Assembly (NCBI GenBank): GCA_963841425.1
Contig: CAWJCL010000005.1
Span: 240,869-304,868, forward strand
Direction: 5' to 3'
DNA length: 64,000 nt
Source: DATEOR01 sp963841425
GTDB taxonomy: Bacteria > Actinomycetota > Thermoleophilia > Gaiellales > Gaiellaceae
Part shown: one piece after another, positions 43,612-52,700 of the stretch
Layout: each line of letters opens with the position of its first letter
Position numbering within the stretch: the stretch's first letter is position 1
The notes under the pieces: model-generated
The model's database searches: none
What the model saw: only the letters and a program-made list of their open reading frames with translations
Told to the model about the DNA's origin: nothing
Made by a program: the position numbers and the translations under genes

Positions 43612-44204
43612 TTGAGCCCCGAGTCGTAGTACAGGACGCAGAACACCCGCCTGCCGTCGAAGCAGTAGCCCGTCAGGGACGCATCGCCGTTGATCCGCTT
43701 CTTGCTGTAGGAGCAGCAGTCCACGAGCTTCCGCACCTGGCCGTTGCAGCAGCGGTACCAGGCGCCCTGCATGACGCCGCCGATCCGATAGTGCTCGTTC
43801 GTCCAGTCCTCGCAGAGCCGCGTCCGCGGGGCGCGCGGGAGTACCTCGCCGTCCGGTGAGCGCAGCCGGTTGCCCGAGCCGTCCACGGCCCAGCCCTCGG
43901 CATTGACCGCGCGACCGAGATTGTCGATCGGGTGTCCGTCGCTCGGCCGAAGCGGAAAGCCGTTCTTGTCGATGCGCGGAAGACCGAGTGGGTTCAGGCA
44001 CGACCCCGTCGTCCAGATGTGCCCGCAGAAGTGGAACGCCTCGCTCTTCTCCGGACGCACCGCTGCCGCGACCGCCGCTCCTCCCGTCGCCGCGAGCACC
44101 GCGCCGCCCATGCGGCCGAGGAAGGACCTCCTCGTCATCCCCGAGGCCAGGCGTGTCGAGAGCGCCCGGGCGGCGCCGTCGAAGAGCCCGTCAGACCGGC
44201 GCAT
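43605..44204 (-). CDS. Tat-exported cysteine-rich protein resembling MauA light chain
   Basis: 199 residues. A Tat signal (TRRSFLGRMGGAVLAATGG, residues 24-42) precedes a mature part with ten cysteines (60, 69, 131, 152, 153, 163, 164, 181, 189, 199). Residues 147-164 (GAWYRCCN ... LVDCC) resemble the segment of methylamine dehydrogenase light chain that carries the first TTQ tryptophan; YCFDG at 180-184 resembles the WCFG segment with the second, but Tyr180 replaces Trp, and the interval is about 20 residues shorter. A 50-residue Asp/Gly/Pro turn-rich insert (80-125) is extra. ATG at 44204 overlaps the MauE-D stop by 14 bp. By-eye homology; function unknown. Confidence 0.68.
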   Translation of the reverse strand: MRRSDGLFDGAARALSTRLASGMTRRSFLGRMGGAVLAATGGAAVAAAVRPEKSEAFHFCGHIWTTGSCLNPLGLPRIDKNGFPLRPSDGHPIDNLGRAVNAEGWAVDGSGNRLRSPDGEVLPRAPRTRLCEDWTNEHYRIGGVMQGAWYRCCNGQVRKLVDCCSYSKKRINGDASLTGYCFDGRRVFCVLYYDSGLKC

Positions 44205-45060
44205 GTTCCATCCTGGCGGTGCCGAGCGCGACGAGACCGTCGAGCTGCTCGAGCGAGTTGACCGTGCCTTTGGCCGCGACGAGCCCGTCGACGACATGGA
44301 CGAGGAACGGCGTCCCCGGAACGCTCCAGCGCTCGAAGACGGATGGCTCCTCGTGCTCGTACGCTGTTCGCACAGGCATGCCCTCGCGCTCGAAGGCCCG
44401 CACCCCCGGCGCAATCGCGCGGCAGAGGCGGCAGTCGGAGCTGAAGAACGCGACGAGCTCGTCCCCGACCCGGTTGAGGCCGTCGAGCTCCGGAGCCACG
44501 TCCCCGACGGGCGGGCCCTCCTCGGCGAGCTCGAGGGCGACGCCGGGGCCGAGGCGCATCGTGAGCACGCCCACCTGGCGGTAGAGCGCGAGGACGAGCG
44601 TGGCCAGCGCGAGAACGGCGAGGCCGAGGACCACGAGTGCCGCGAAGACAATTGCGTCGCCGGACGGCCGGCCGACCTCGACCTCGGCGAAGGCGCCGAA
44701 CGCCGCGATTCCCGTGAAGAGAACGGCGCGGCCGAGCAGAAGGTCGGTGCTGCGTTCCCTGGCGCCGAAGCAGCCGCAGCGGAGCCGGCGTACACCGCGG
44801 GCGCGCACGCTGGCGAGCGCGGCGACGAAGACGGCTCCAAGCGCCACGGCGGCGACCGCAGCAGCCCGAACGCCCGCGACGAGAAGCACGCCGGTCGCGA
44901 GCTCGATCCCCGTCAGCGCGGCAAGCGCGGCGCCGCGCCAGCCCACCGGCACGCCGTAGGGCGCCAGGAACGAGGAGTCCCTGGACAGGAGTTTCGACAC
45001 GCCCGCCCACAAGAGGGCGACCGCGACGAACAAACGGGCGATGAGGTCGAGCGACAACAC
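44191..45060 (-). CDS. MauE-MauD-like fusion, membrane thiol-disulfide protein
   Basis: 289 residues. Residues 1-160: four to five TM helices of MauE/DoxX type with the redox motif RCGCFGAR (Cys95, Cys97). Residues about 185-289: a thioredoxin-like domain with FFSSDCRLCRAIAP (Cys210-x2-Cys213) and cis-Pro in VPGTPFLV, like MauD. In methylotrophs separate MauE and MauD form the disulfides of the MauA light chain; here they are one protein placed directly upstream of a ten-cysteine MauA-like protein, which fits the same job. GTG at 45060. Confidence 0.75.
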   Translation of the reverse strand: MLSLDLIARLFVAVALLWAGVSKLLSRDSSFLAPYGVPVGWRGAALAALTGIELATGVLLVAGVRAAAVAAVALGAVFVAALASVRARGVRRLRCGCFGARERSTDLLLGRAVLFTGIAAFGAFAEVEVGRPSGDAIVFAALVVLGLAVLALATLVLALYRQVGVLTMRLGPGVALELAEEGPPVGDVAPELDGLNRVGDELVAFFSSDCRLCRAIAPGVRAFEREGMPVRTAYEHEEPSVFERWSVPGTPFLVHVVDGLVAAKGTVNSLEQLDGLVALGTARMEHAPV

Positions 45061-45159
45061 TGGGCGTACGTTCGTCGGCTGGGCGTTCCGCCCTTCGTTC
45101 CCGGAGGCCGCAGGATAACGGCTACCCCGGAGGATCGACCCGGGAGGTGGCCCTGATCC

Positions 45160-45927
45160 TCAGCCGGCGTGTTCGGCGCTTCTCAGACCGCGCAGGGCCC
45201 AGAAGGAGAACGCGACGACGAGAGCCGCGGAAACCGCGAACGCGAGCCCGACCTCCGTCGGGGACCCTGCCAGGAACCCGCGGCCCGCCTCGAGCACCCG
45301 AGTGATCGGGTTGTACGTCGCGACACCGTGGATCCATCCCTGGAGCAGCGCGAGCGGGACGTAGACCGGCGCGAAGAAGAGGAGGAGAAAGACGGGCATC
45401 TGCATAACCGGGCCCGCCTGCATCGTCCGGAGGCGTAGCGCGACGCCGGTCGCCCAGAGGATCGCCGCGAGGTTGAGGAAGACGGCCAGCGTGTAGAGGC
45501 CGACGAGGTCGATCTCACTGCCGCCGACCTCCATTCCCACGAGCAGCGCGACCACCGTCACCACCGCCGCCGTGACGAGCCAGCGGACGAGCGCCGCGAC
45601 CGCATAGCCGAGCACGATTCCGCTGCGGTGGGGCGCGGAGAGGAGGAGCCGGCGCCCGAAGCCGCTCTCGAAGTCCCGGGCGATGCCGAAGCCCGTGAAG
45701 ACCCCGCCGAAGGCCGCCGACTGCAGAAGCACGAAGACGAACTGGAAGGCGGTGTAGCCCGGCGCGTAGTCGAAGCCGGGCACCTGGTCGATGCGCGAGA
45801 GACCGCCCGCAAACGCCGTGAAGAAGAAGAGCGGGAAGATCAGGGACGGGATCAGGAGCGATGGGTTCGTGAACACGTTGTGGAGCACGCGCCAGGCCAC
45901 CCCTTCGGCGACGGACAAGGTCCTCAT
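45160..45927 (-). CDS. ABC-2 type exporter permease
   Basis: 255 residues, six TM helices of the ABC-2 family: FTNPSLLIPSLIFPLFFFTAF, FQFVFVLLQSAAFGGVFTGF, ARDFESGFGRRLLLSAPHR (conserved cytoplasmic loop), and NPITRVLEAGRGFLAG before the last helix, as in DrrB. Its ATG overlaps the stop of the preceding permease gene (ATGA). Acts with that permease and the upstream ATPase as a drug or lipid exporter. Confidence 0.86.
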   Translation of the reverse strand: MRTLSVAEGVAWRVLHNVFTNPSLLIPSLIFPLFFFTAFAGGLSRIDQVPGFDYAPGYTAFQFVFVLLQSAAFGGVFTGFGIARDFESGFGRRLLLSAPHRSGIVLGYAVAALVRWLVTAAVVTVVALLVGMEVGGSEIDLVGLYTLAVFLNLAAILWATGVALRLRTMQAGPVMQMPVFLLLFFAPVYVPLALLQGWIHGVATYNPITRVLEAGRGFLAGSPTEVGLAFAVSAALVVAFSFWALRGLRSAEHAG

Positions 45928-46703
45928 GAGCGTGTGAGCCTCGTCCGCAGCGACACGGAGGCGAGCGTGATCGCGGTCACCGCGATGAGGATGGCCACTC
46001 CGAAGCCCAGCGCGAGTGCCTCCGCGTCCCACCCGATGACGATCAGGCTGCGGATGCCCTCGATGAGGTACGAAACCGGGTTCAGCGTCGCGGCGGTCTG
46101 GAACCACTTGATCTCGATCAGGTTTCGCGGCATGGACATCGACGAGATGAAGAGGAAGACGAAGAAGACCGGGAACATGCCCTGCACCGCCTCGCCCGAT
46201 CCGGTGCGGAGCGCGAGGAAGGCGCCGAGCGCGCCGAAGCCGAGCCCGATCAGGAGCGAGAAGATGAACAGCACGGCGATCCCCCCGACGCCTGCCGCGA
46301 AGTGGACGCCGAGGATGAGGCCGGCGGCGATCCACACCGCGGCCTGGACCGCGGTCATCGCCATCACGCCGCCGAGTTGGCCTCCCAGAAGGGCGATGCC
46401 GCGCATCGGCGTCAACGCGAGCCGGTTGAGGAAACCCGTCTGGATGTCGCGCGCGAGATCCGTGCCGGCGTTCATGGTCGCGAAGAGCGCGCCCTGCATG
46501 AACGGGACGGCGAGCGCAAAGGCCAGATAGGAGTCGGTGGGGAACCCGGGCAGGTGCGTGGCCGACTGGAGGCCGGTCGAGTTCACCGCGAGCAGGAGCA
46601 GCGGGAAGACGAGCGGGAAGACGATATTCGCCGGCTGGCGCGCGGTGCGCACGACCGAACGCCGCGCGAGCTGACCGACCTGCTCGACGAACCTCTCGCT
46701 CAC
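45924..46703 (-). CDS. ABC-2 type exporter permease
   Basis: 259 residues, same family and topology as the next gene: ANIVFPLVFPLLLLAVNSTG, TDLARDIQTGFLNRLALTPMR, FSLLIGLGFGALGAFLALRTG, and TLNPVSYLIEGIRSL. GTG at 46703 overlaps the ATPase stop. Two different permeases with one ATPase suggest a heterodimeric membrane channel. Confidence 0.87.
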   Translation of the reverse strand: MSERFVEQVGQLARRSVVRTARQPANIVFPLVFPLLLLAVNSTGLQSATHLPGFPTDSYLAFALAVPFMQGALFATMNAGTDLARDIQTGFLNRLALTPMRGIALLGGQLGGVMAMTAVQAAVWIAAGLILGVHFAAGVGGIAVLFIFSLLIGLGFGALGAFLALRTGSGEAVQGMFPVFFVFLFISSMSMPRNLIEIKWFQTAATLNPVSYLIEGIRSLIVIGWDAEALALGFGVAILIAVTAITLASVSLRTRLTRS

Positions 46704-47689
46704 GCCGGCTCGAGCGCGAGCTCGGGTTCTTCCTCCTCCTCGCCCGCGCCTTCGAGCGAGCGGCCGGTCTTGGCGAGGAAGACGTCGTCGAGCGACGGCT
46801 GGTGGAGCTGGAGGTTCTCGACCTTGAGGCCCTCGGCGTCGAGGGCGCGCACGATCTCGGCCAGGTCGGCCTCGCTCGTCTGCAGGCGGACCGCGACGCC
46901 GTGGATGGCAGCGCAGGGCTCGCCGAACCGCGCGAGGATCGCGGCCGCGCGCTCTTTTTCCTCGAGGTCGGTCGGGACCACCTCGACGGTGGGCCGCCCG
47001 ACGTCCGCCTTCAGCTGCGCGGGGGTTCCCTCCGCGACGATCCGGCCGTGGTCGATGATCCCGACCCGGTTGGCGAGCACGTCCGCCTCCTCGAGGTACT
47101 GCGTGGTCAGGAAGACGGTGACGCCGTCGTCTTGCGCGAGGTGGCGAACCTCCTCCCAGAGCGCGCTTCGGCTCTGCACGTCGAGGCCCGTGGTCGGCTC
47201 GTCGAGGAAAAGGATTTGCGGCGAGTGAACCAGGGCGAGCGCGAGGTCGAGCCGACGCTTCATCCCACCGGAGTAGCCGCGCACCTTGCGGTCGGCCGCC
47301 TGCGAGAGCCCGACGCGCTCGAGCAGGAGCTCACCTCGCCGCCCGCGCTCCGAACGCGGGATTCCCTGCAGCGTCGTCTGCAGGCGCAGGTGCTCGCGGC
47401 CGGTGAGCAGGGGATCGAGCGCGGCCTCCTGGAGCGCCGCGCCGATCGCGGCCCGGACCTGCGGACCCTCGCGGACGATGTCGTAGCCGGCTACGGTCGC
47501 CGTCCCGGCGGTGGGCGGCAGCAGGGTCGTGAGCATGTGCACCGTCGTCGACTTGCCCGCGCCGTTCGGGCCGAGGAACCCATAGATCTCGCCGGGGTGC
47601 ACGACGAGGTCGATCCCGTCCACGGCGCGCGGGCCCTTCTTGAACTCGCGCACCAGTCCGCTCGCGACGATCCCATGCTCGTCCGCCAT
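46700..47689 (-). CDS. ABC transporter ATPase, DrrA-like
   Basis: 329 residues. Walker A GPNGAGKSTTVHML, Q-loop, signature YSGGMKRRLDLALAL, Walker B QILFLDEPTTGLD, and a C-terminal regulatory extension (VGRPTVEVVPTDLEEKERA) as in daunorubicin-resistance ATPases. Leads the three-gene exporter operon and is divergent from a MarR regulator across 17 bp. ATG at 47689, leaderless. Confidence 0.92.
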   Translation of the reverse strand: MADEHGIVASGLVREFKKGPRAVDGIDLVVHPGEIYGFLGPNGAGKSTTVHMLTTLLPPTAGTATVAGYDIVREGPQVRAAIGAALQEAALDPLLTGREHLRLQTTLQGIPRSERGRRGELLLERVGLSQAADRKVRGYSGGMKRRLDLALALVHSPQILFLDEPTTGLDVQSRSALWEEVRHLAQDDGVTVFLTTQYLEEADVLANRVGIIDHGRIVAEGTPAQLKADVGRPTVEVVPTDLEEKERAAAILARFGEPCAAIHGVAVRLQTSEADLAEIVRALDAEGLKVENLQLHQPSLDDVFLAKTGRSLEGAGEEEEEPELALEPA

Positions 47690-47694
47690 GGTTA

Positions 47695-47701
47695 TAGGCT
47701 A
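47695..47701. promoter_or_regulatory. Fully overlapping divergent -10 elements
   Basis: Plus strand TAGGCT (47695-47700), 6 nt, GTG of marR-like gene at 47707. Minus strand TAGCCT (47701-47696), 6 nt, ATG of the ABC ATPase at 47689. They overlap by five base pairs inside a 17-bp gap, so both -35 regions and any MarR operator must lie within coding sequence or this gap. Confidence 0.55.
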
Positions 47702-47706
47702 GTTAT

Positions 47707-48174
47707 GTGAGCACTACGACCGTCTCACGCGGCGCGGAGCTCGACACCTGGGTCAGCTTCCTCCGAACGCACTCCGCGATCGTCGGGAAGCTGAACGCCG
47801 AGCTCGTGGCCGAGCACGGGCTGACGATCAACGACTTCGAGGTCCTGCTCCACCTTTCGTGGGCACCCGAGCAAGCGATGCGGCGGGTCGACCTCGCCTC
47901 GAGCGTCCTGCTCACTCCCTCCGGGATCACACGGCTTCTCGACGGGCTCGAGCGCTCGGACTTCGTCGCCCGGGAAGCCTGCGCCACCGACCGGCGCGTC
48001 GTCTACGCGAAGCTGACCCCGGCAGGGAACGAGAAGCTCCAGGCCGCGCGAACGACGCACCTCGCGGGCGTGCACCGGCTTTTCGTCGAGCGCTTCAGCG
48101 CGGACGAGCTCGCGAGCCTCGCCGCTCTCCTCGAGCGCCTTCCCGGCGCGAACGGCGACAGTCCGGACTGCTAG
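47707..48174 (+). CDS. MarR-family transcriptional regulator
   Basis: 155 residues, winged helix: LVAEHGLTINDFEVLLHLS, helix-turn-helix RRVDLASSVLLTPSGITRLLDGLERSD region (residues about 62-88), and wing VAREACATDRRVVYAKLTPAG. Typical dimerising ends. It is divergent from the DrrA-like exporter, the usual arrangement for a ligand-responsive repressor of an efflux pump. GTG at 47707, leaderless. Its TAG shares CTAG with the stop of the next ATPase gene. Confidence 0.9.
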   Translation: MSTTTVSRGAELDTWVSFLRTHSAIVGKLNAELVAEHGLTINDFEVLLHLSWAPEQAMRRVDLASSVLLTPSGITRLLDGLERSDFVAREACATDRRVVYAKLTPAGNEKLQAARTTHLAGVHRLFVERFSADELASLAALLERLPGANGDSPDC

Positions 48175-49706
48175 AGCGCGAGCACGTCGTCCGCCTCCGC
48201 GACGACGAGCGGATCGTGAGTCGCGCAGACGACCGCGGCGCCGCGCTCGCGGGCGTAACGGCCGAAGAGCGCGCCGACCGCGAGGGCGTTGGCCTCGTCG
48301 AGCCGAGCGGTGGGCTCGTCGGCGAGGAGAAGCTTCGCTTCCGCCGCGAGCGCACGGGCGATCGCGACGCGCTGGCGCTCTCCCGCCGAGAGCCGGGCAA
48401 CACGCTGCTCCGCCCGCTCGGCGAGCCCGACCTCGGCTAGCGCATCGAGCGCGCGCTGGCGCGCCTCGTCGGGGCTCAGGTCCCGGAGCGCGAGCGCGAC
48501 CTCCACGTTCTCGCGCGCGCTGAGAAACGGCGTCAGCCCCGGGTCCTGGGGGATGAACGCGATCGGGTCGCGCCGGAGGGCGGCGCGCTCCTCCCGTCCC
48601 AGCTCGGCCAGATTTCTGCCGAGGACGCTGACGCTCCCGGCGCTCGGGTCGCGCAGGCCGGCGAGGATGTGGAGGAGCGTCGTCTTCCCCGAGCCGGACG
48701 GCCCGGTCAGCGCAGTCAGCCGGCCGCCACGGAGGTCGGCGTCGAGGCCGTCGAGGACGACTGTCTCGCGCGCGCCGGCACCGTAGCGCTTGCCCACCCC
48801 GCGCGCCTGCGCGACGACGGCGCCGTTTTCCTCCACGGCCGGAGCCGGCGCCTGCCCGTCCCGAGATCCGGGCTGCGCCAACTCGCCGGCGGGCGAGACG
48901 ACGATCCCCTTGTCGCCGAGCTCGGCGCGCGCCCGCGAGCCGATCCGGGCGCGGACGAGAAGCTCTTCCGGCAGGCGCACCCACCCGCCACGCGCGACGA
49001 CGAGCGTCTCTCCGGCGCCCCGCTCCGTCTCCTCGCTCACGCGCCCGTCCCGAACACGGACGATCCGGTCGGCGATGGCGGTCGATTCGACGTCGTGGCT
49101 GACGAGCACCGTGGTGCATCCGTGCTCGCGGGCGAGCTCCCCGATCAGCACGTAGACGAGGCCGGCGCTCGCGGCATCGAGCTCTCCGGTCGGCTCGTCG
49201 GCGAGGAGGAGCCTCGGGCGGTGCGCGAGCGCGGCGCACACGGCGATGCGCTGCTGCTCGCCGCCCGAGAGCTCCAAGGGATGCGCGGCGCGCCTGTCCG
49301 CGAGGCCCACCCGCTCGAGGAGCTCGTCGGCCCGCCTCTCCCTCTCTCCGCGGGGCGCGCCGGCGAGGCCGGGCTGCACGCCGACGAGCTCGCGGGCAGT
49401 CAGGTCGGGGTCGAGCGAGCGGGAGTAGTGCTGCTCGACGTAGCCCGTCGTCCGCGAGCGGTACTCGGCCAGGCGGCGCGACGACAGGCGCCCGAGGTCG
49501 GCGTCGAAGACCTGCGCCGTTCCGGCGGAGGCCCGCTCGAGCCCGGCGAGAACGCGGAGCAGCGTCGACTTCCCGGACCCGCTCGGGCCGAGAACGACGA
49601 GCACCTCCTTCTCCTGCACGGAGAGCGTCAGGCCCTGCAGCGCCGCAGCGTGTCCCTCGGGAGTCGAGTAGACGCGGAAGAGATCGCGGACCGCGACGGC
49701 GCTCAC
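48171..49706 (-). CDS. ABC ATPase with two nucleotide-binding domains
   Basis: 511 residues: two complete MacB/LolD-type ATPase domains in one chain. First: Walker A GPSGSGKSTLLRVLAG, signature LSGGEQQRIAVCAAL, Walker B LLLADEPTGELD. Second (from about 290): GPSGSGKTTLLHILAG, signature LSAGERQRVAIARAL, LLLADEPTARLDE. The linker (about 225-290) is less conserved. The partner is the 1004-residue FtsX-type permease upstream, coupled by GTGA overlap. Likely a mechanotransmission or lipoprotein/lipid export system and not a classical uptake pump. Confidence 0.9.
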   Translation of the reverse strand: MSAVAVRDLFRVYSTPEGHAAALQGLTLSVQEKEVLVVLGPSGSGKSTLLRVLAGLERASAGTAQVFDADLGRLSSRRLAEYRSRTTGYVEQHYSRSLDPDLTARELVGVQPGLAGAPRGERERRADELLERVGLADRRAAHPLELSGGEQQRIAVCAALAHRPRLLLADEPTGELDAASAGLVYVLIGELAREHGCTTVLVSHDVESTAIADRIVRVRDGRVSEETERGAGETLVVARGGWVRLPEELLVRARIGSRARAELGDKGIVVSPAGELAQPGSRDGQAPAPAVEENGAVVAQARGVGKRYGAGARETVVLDGLDADLRGGRLTALTGPSGSGKTTLLHILAGLRDPSAGSVSVLGRNLAELGREERAALRRDPIAFIPQDPGLTPFLSARENVEVALALRDLSPDEARQRALDALAEVGLAERAEQRVARLSAGERQRVAIARALAAEAKLLLADEPTARLDEANALAVGALFGRYARERGAAVVCATHDPLVVAEADDVLAL

Positions 49707-52700
49707 ACCGCCCTCCTCGTCGAGAGCACGACCAGCCCTGCCGTGAGCGCGCCGTATATTGCGCAGGCGAACGCGACGAGGCGCCAGTCGACCGCAATCG
49801 CGAGCGGCGGTTCGGGCAGGGACGCGCCCGCGGTCAGCGTGACGAGGTCGACCGCGAGGACGGCGAGAAGCGCGGCCGCGGCCAGCCCGCCGAGCAGCCC
49901 GAGGCCTGCGACGAGAACGGCGCGTAGGCGCAGGTGCCGCCTGAGCGTCCCCGGCCCTGCACCCTGCGTCTCGAGGTCGAAGAGCTCGCGGCGCTCGTCG
50001 CGCGCGTCTCCGGCGAGGAGAACGGCGAGCCCGACGAGGGCAAGCAGAAAGGCGACGACCGCGGCTCCCGTCAGCGCGGCCAGCGAGCCGCGGGCGAGCG
50101 GGTCTGCGCGGAGACGATCCTCGATCGCCGCACGCGAGGAGACGGAGAGCGGCGCGAACGGCGGCCGCTCCAGCCTGACGCCGAGCTCCTCAGGCCCGGA
50201 GAGCCAGAGCTCGGTCGGCACCGCCGTGCCCGGGCTCGCGGCGTTCATGGCGACGTAGAGCGAGCGCTCGTCTCCGAGCACGAAGTCGCCGTAGACCGAC
50301 GGGAAGCGCCGGATCGTCCCGACCACGCGAACGGGAACGGAGCCGCCCGGGAGCCGAAGGGGCAGGATGCCGCCGGCGCCCGCCGCGGCCGCAAGGCCCG
50401 GCGTGGCAACCACCGCGGGGGGAGCGGCGTCGGTCGCCTGGCTCGGCTGAAAGCGCGGGTTCGCGGCTTCGTTCGAGAGCAGGAACCGGAGCCTCGACCC
50501 GGTCGCATCGACGTTGTCGAGCCCGATCCAGCCGGAGTAGTCCGTGATCACGCCTCCTCCGGCGGTCGCCGGGGCCAGCGTGAGCACCCCGTCCACGCGC
50601 GCGAAGTCGCCGTGACCCTCCGCCGAGAGCGCTCGGGAGAGCTCGAGCGCGACGATCCGCCCGCGGTGGGCCTCGGGCGGGATCGCGGCCCTGAGCGTCC
50701 CGCTCCCCGGCTTCGCCGTGCCGAGGCCGATGCGCGCAAACAGATCGTCCGGCTGGAGCACGACCGCCGTGAGTGTGACCGCGCCCCCGCGCAGGGTGTA
50801 GGGAATCGCGAGCTCCGAGGCGTCGGCGGGGAGCGGAGCGCCGCGCAGCACCGGGGGCGGGCTGGGCTCGACGCGCTCGATCAGCTCACCGCGGGAGAGC
50901 GAAGAGAAGCGCTCCCGCCAACCGTCGAGCTCCGCGATCGCGCCTGCGGGCACGGCGAGCACGGTCAGCTGGCCGGGCCCCCCTGCGCTCGCCGTCCGCC
51001 GGAGCACGGGCGTCACCTCCGCCCCCTGCGCCTCGTAGCTCGAGATCGGGGCCGCCTCGAGCGGCGCGACGAGGCCCGTCGGAGACAGATCCTCGCGCAC
51101 GGTGAAGTCCTGCGGCACGGCGTAGGCGGCCTGCTCGGACAGCCCGTCGTCCAGGGTCGAGCGATAAACGACCGCGAAGAGGCCGAGGCCGAGGCTCGCG
51201 ACGAGGAAGGTGACCGCCACGGCCGCCCGGCCCGGGCTCCGCGCGAGGGAGAGCGCCGCCAGCCGCATGTGGATCCGACTGCCGCGGGCAGCGCGCTCGA
51301 GCAGGCGAAGGCCGGGGACGAGCAGGCGCGCGGCCGCGACGGCGACGACGAAGGTCACGAGGCCCGGGAGGAGCAGGAGGAGCGTGCCCGTCCCGCCACC
51401 CTGCCCGAGGGCGCGGGCGTCCGCATCTCCCCGCGCGAAGGCGAGGACGACGGCGAGCAGCGCTCCGAGCGCCGCCGCGTCGAGGGGAGTGAAGGTGCGC
51501 CCGCCGAGCGTGATCCCCGGAACGCTCAGGACGACGATGAGAACGAGTGCCCCGGCGAGCGCGAGCCCGACGGCAGCGGCGAGCCCGGAGCCCGCGAGCG
51601 CCGAATGGCCGAGCACGGCGCCCGGCGGGGACCCGGCCTCGTCCGCGAGCAGGGCAGTGGCGGCGCTCCCGAGCGCCCATCCCACCGCCACGCCGAGAAG
51701 CGCCACTGCGGTCGTCTCCGCAACCGTCACCAGATGCACCTGCCAGCGCCGGGCTCCGAACCAGGTCAGCCGCTGGGCGGCCGCCTCGACGTCGCGCCGC
51801 ATGCCGACGGCCGCGAGCACGGCGAACGCGAGCAGGAGCGCCGCGACCTGGCCTCCGACGAGCAGGAGCCTGCGCCCGGCGACCTGCCCGGTCTCGCGTG
51901 CGGCGGCGAGCTCGGCCACCGGTGCCGAGAGGTCGAGGAAGAGCGAGCGGGCGCGCAGCGTGGACTCGGCCCGGGCCGCGCGCGCCTCGAAGCTGTCGAT
52001 CTCCCAGGGATGGATGCTGCGCGGCGCGAGCGGCACGGACCACGCGTACGTCCGGTAGATGGACTCGAGCTCGGGAAGCCCGGAGAGCTCGTCGAAGCCC
52101 TGGGCGAGGAGGAACGGCGGTTCCGCGACGCCGAAGGACTCGCCGACTCGCGTCACCTTGGCACCGGGCAAGAGGCCGAACGGCAGCGGCGAAGTGAGGT
52201 CGCCTTCGCCCACCTTCACGAACCGGAGGGCCGGCGCGCTCGCGATCTCGCCCGCGCCGCCGAGCTGGACGACCTCGCAGCGCTCGGGCGTGCACTCGCG
52301 CGGGTAGCGGCCCGAGGTCAGGCGCACCCAGCGCGAGACGTCGTCGACAGCCGCGAGGTTCGTGAGTGCGCCGCCGATCCGAAGGAGCTTGTACTGGACC
52401 GCCCGCACGGGCTCACCGGGCGCGAAGCCCGCGAGGCTGCGGACGACGAGTGGCTCGAGCTCCTCCCGCGTGACGCCGTTCCGCGGCAGGCCGAGGTCGG
52501 CATACGTGACCGCGACCGCGCGCTTGGACTCGGGCAGCGCCCCGAGCGCCCGCCCTGCGGAGACGTCCTGCGCGACCAGACTTCCTCCGAGCACGACCGC
52601 GAGGGCGCCGGCCGCCGCCGCGACCCCGAGCGCGAGCAGCAGGGCACGGCCGGGCCGGTGCCGCAGACGCGACCACGCGAGCCCCAGTGGAAAGCCCACC

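Noticed and set aside
42217..45060. True methylamine dehydrogenase operon
   Set aside because: No MauB, MauG or amicyanin gene, the light-chain-like protein lacks the second TTQ tryptophan, and the fusion MauE-D is not the methylotroph form.
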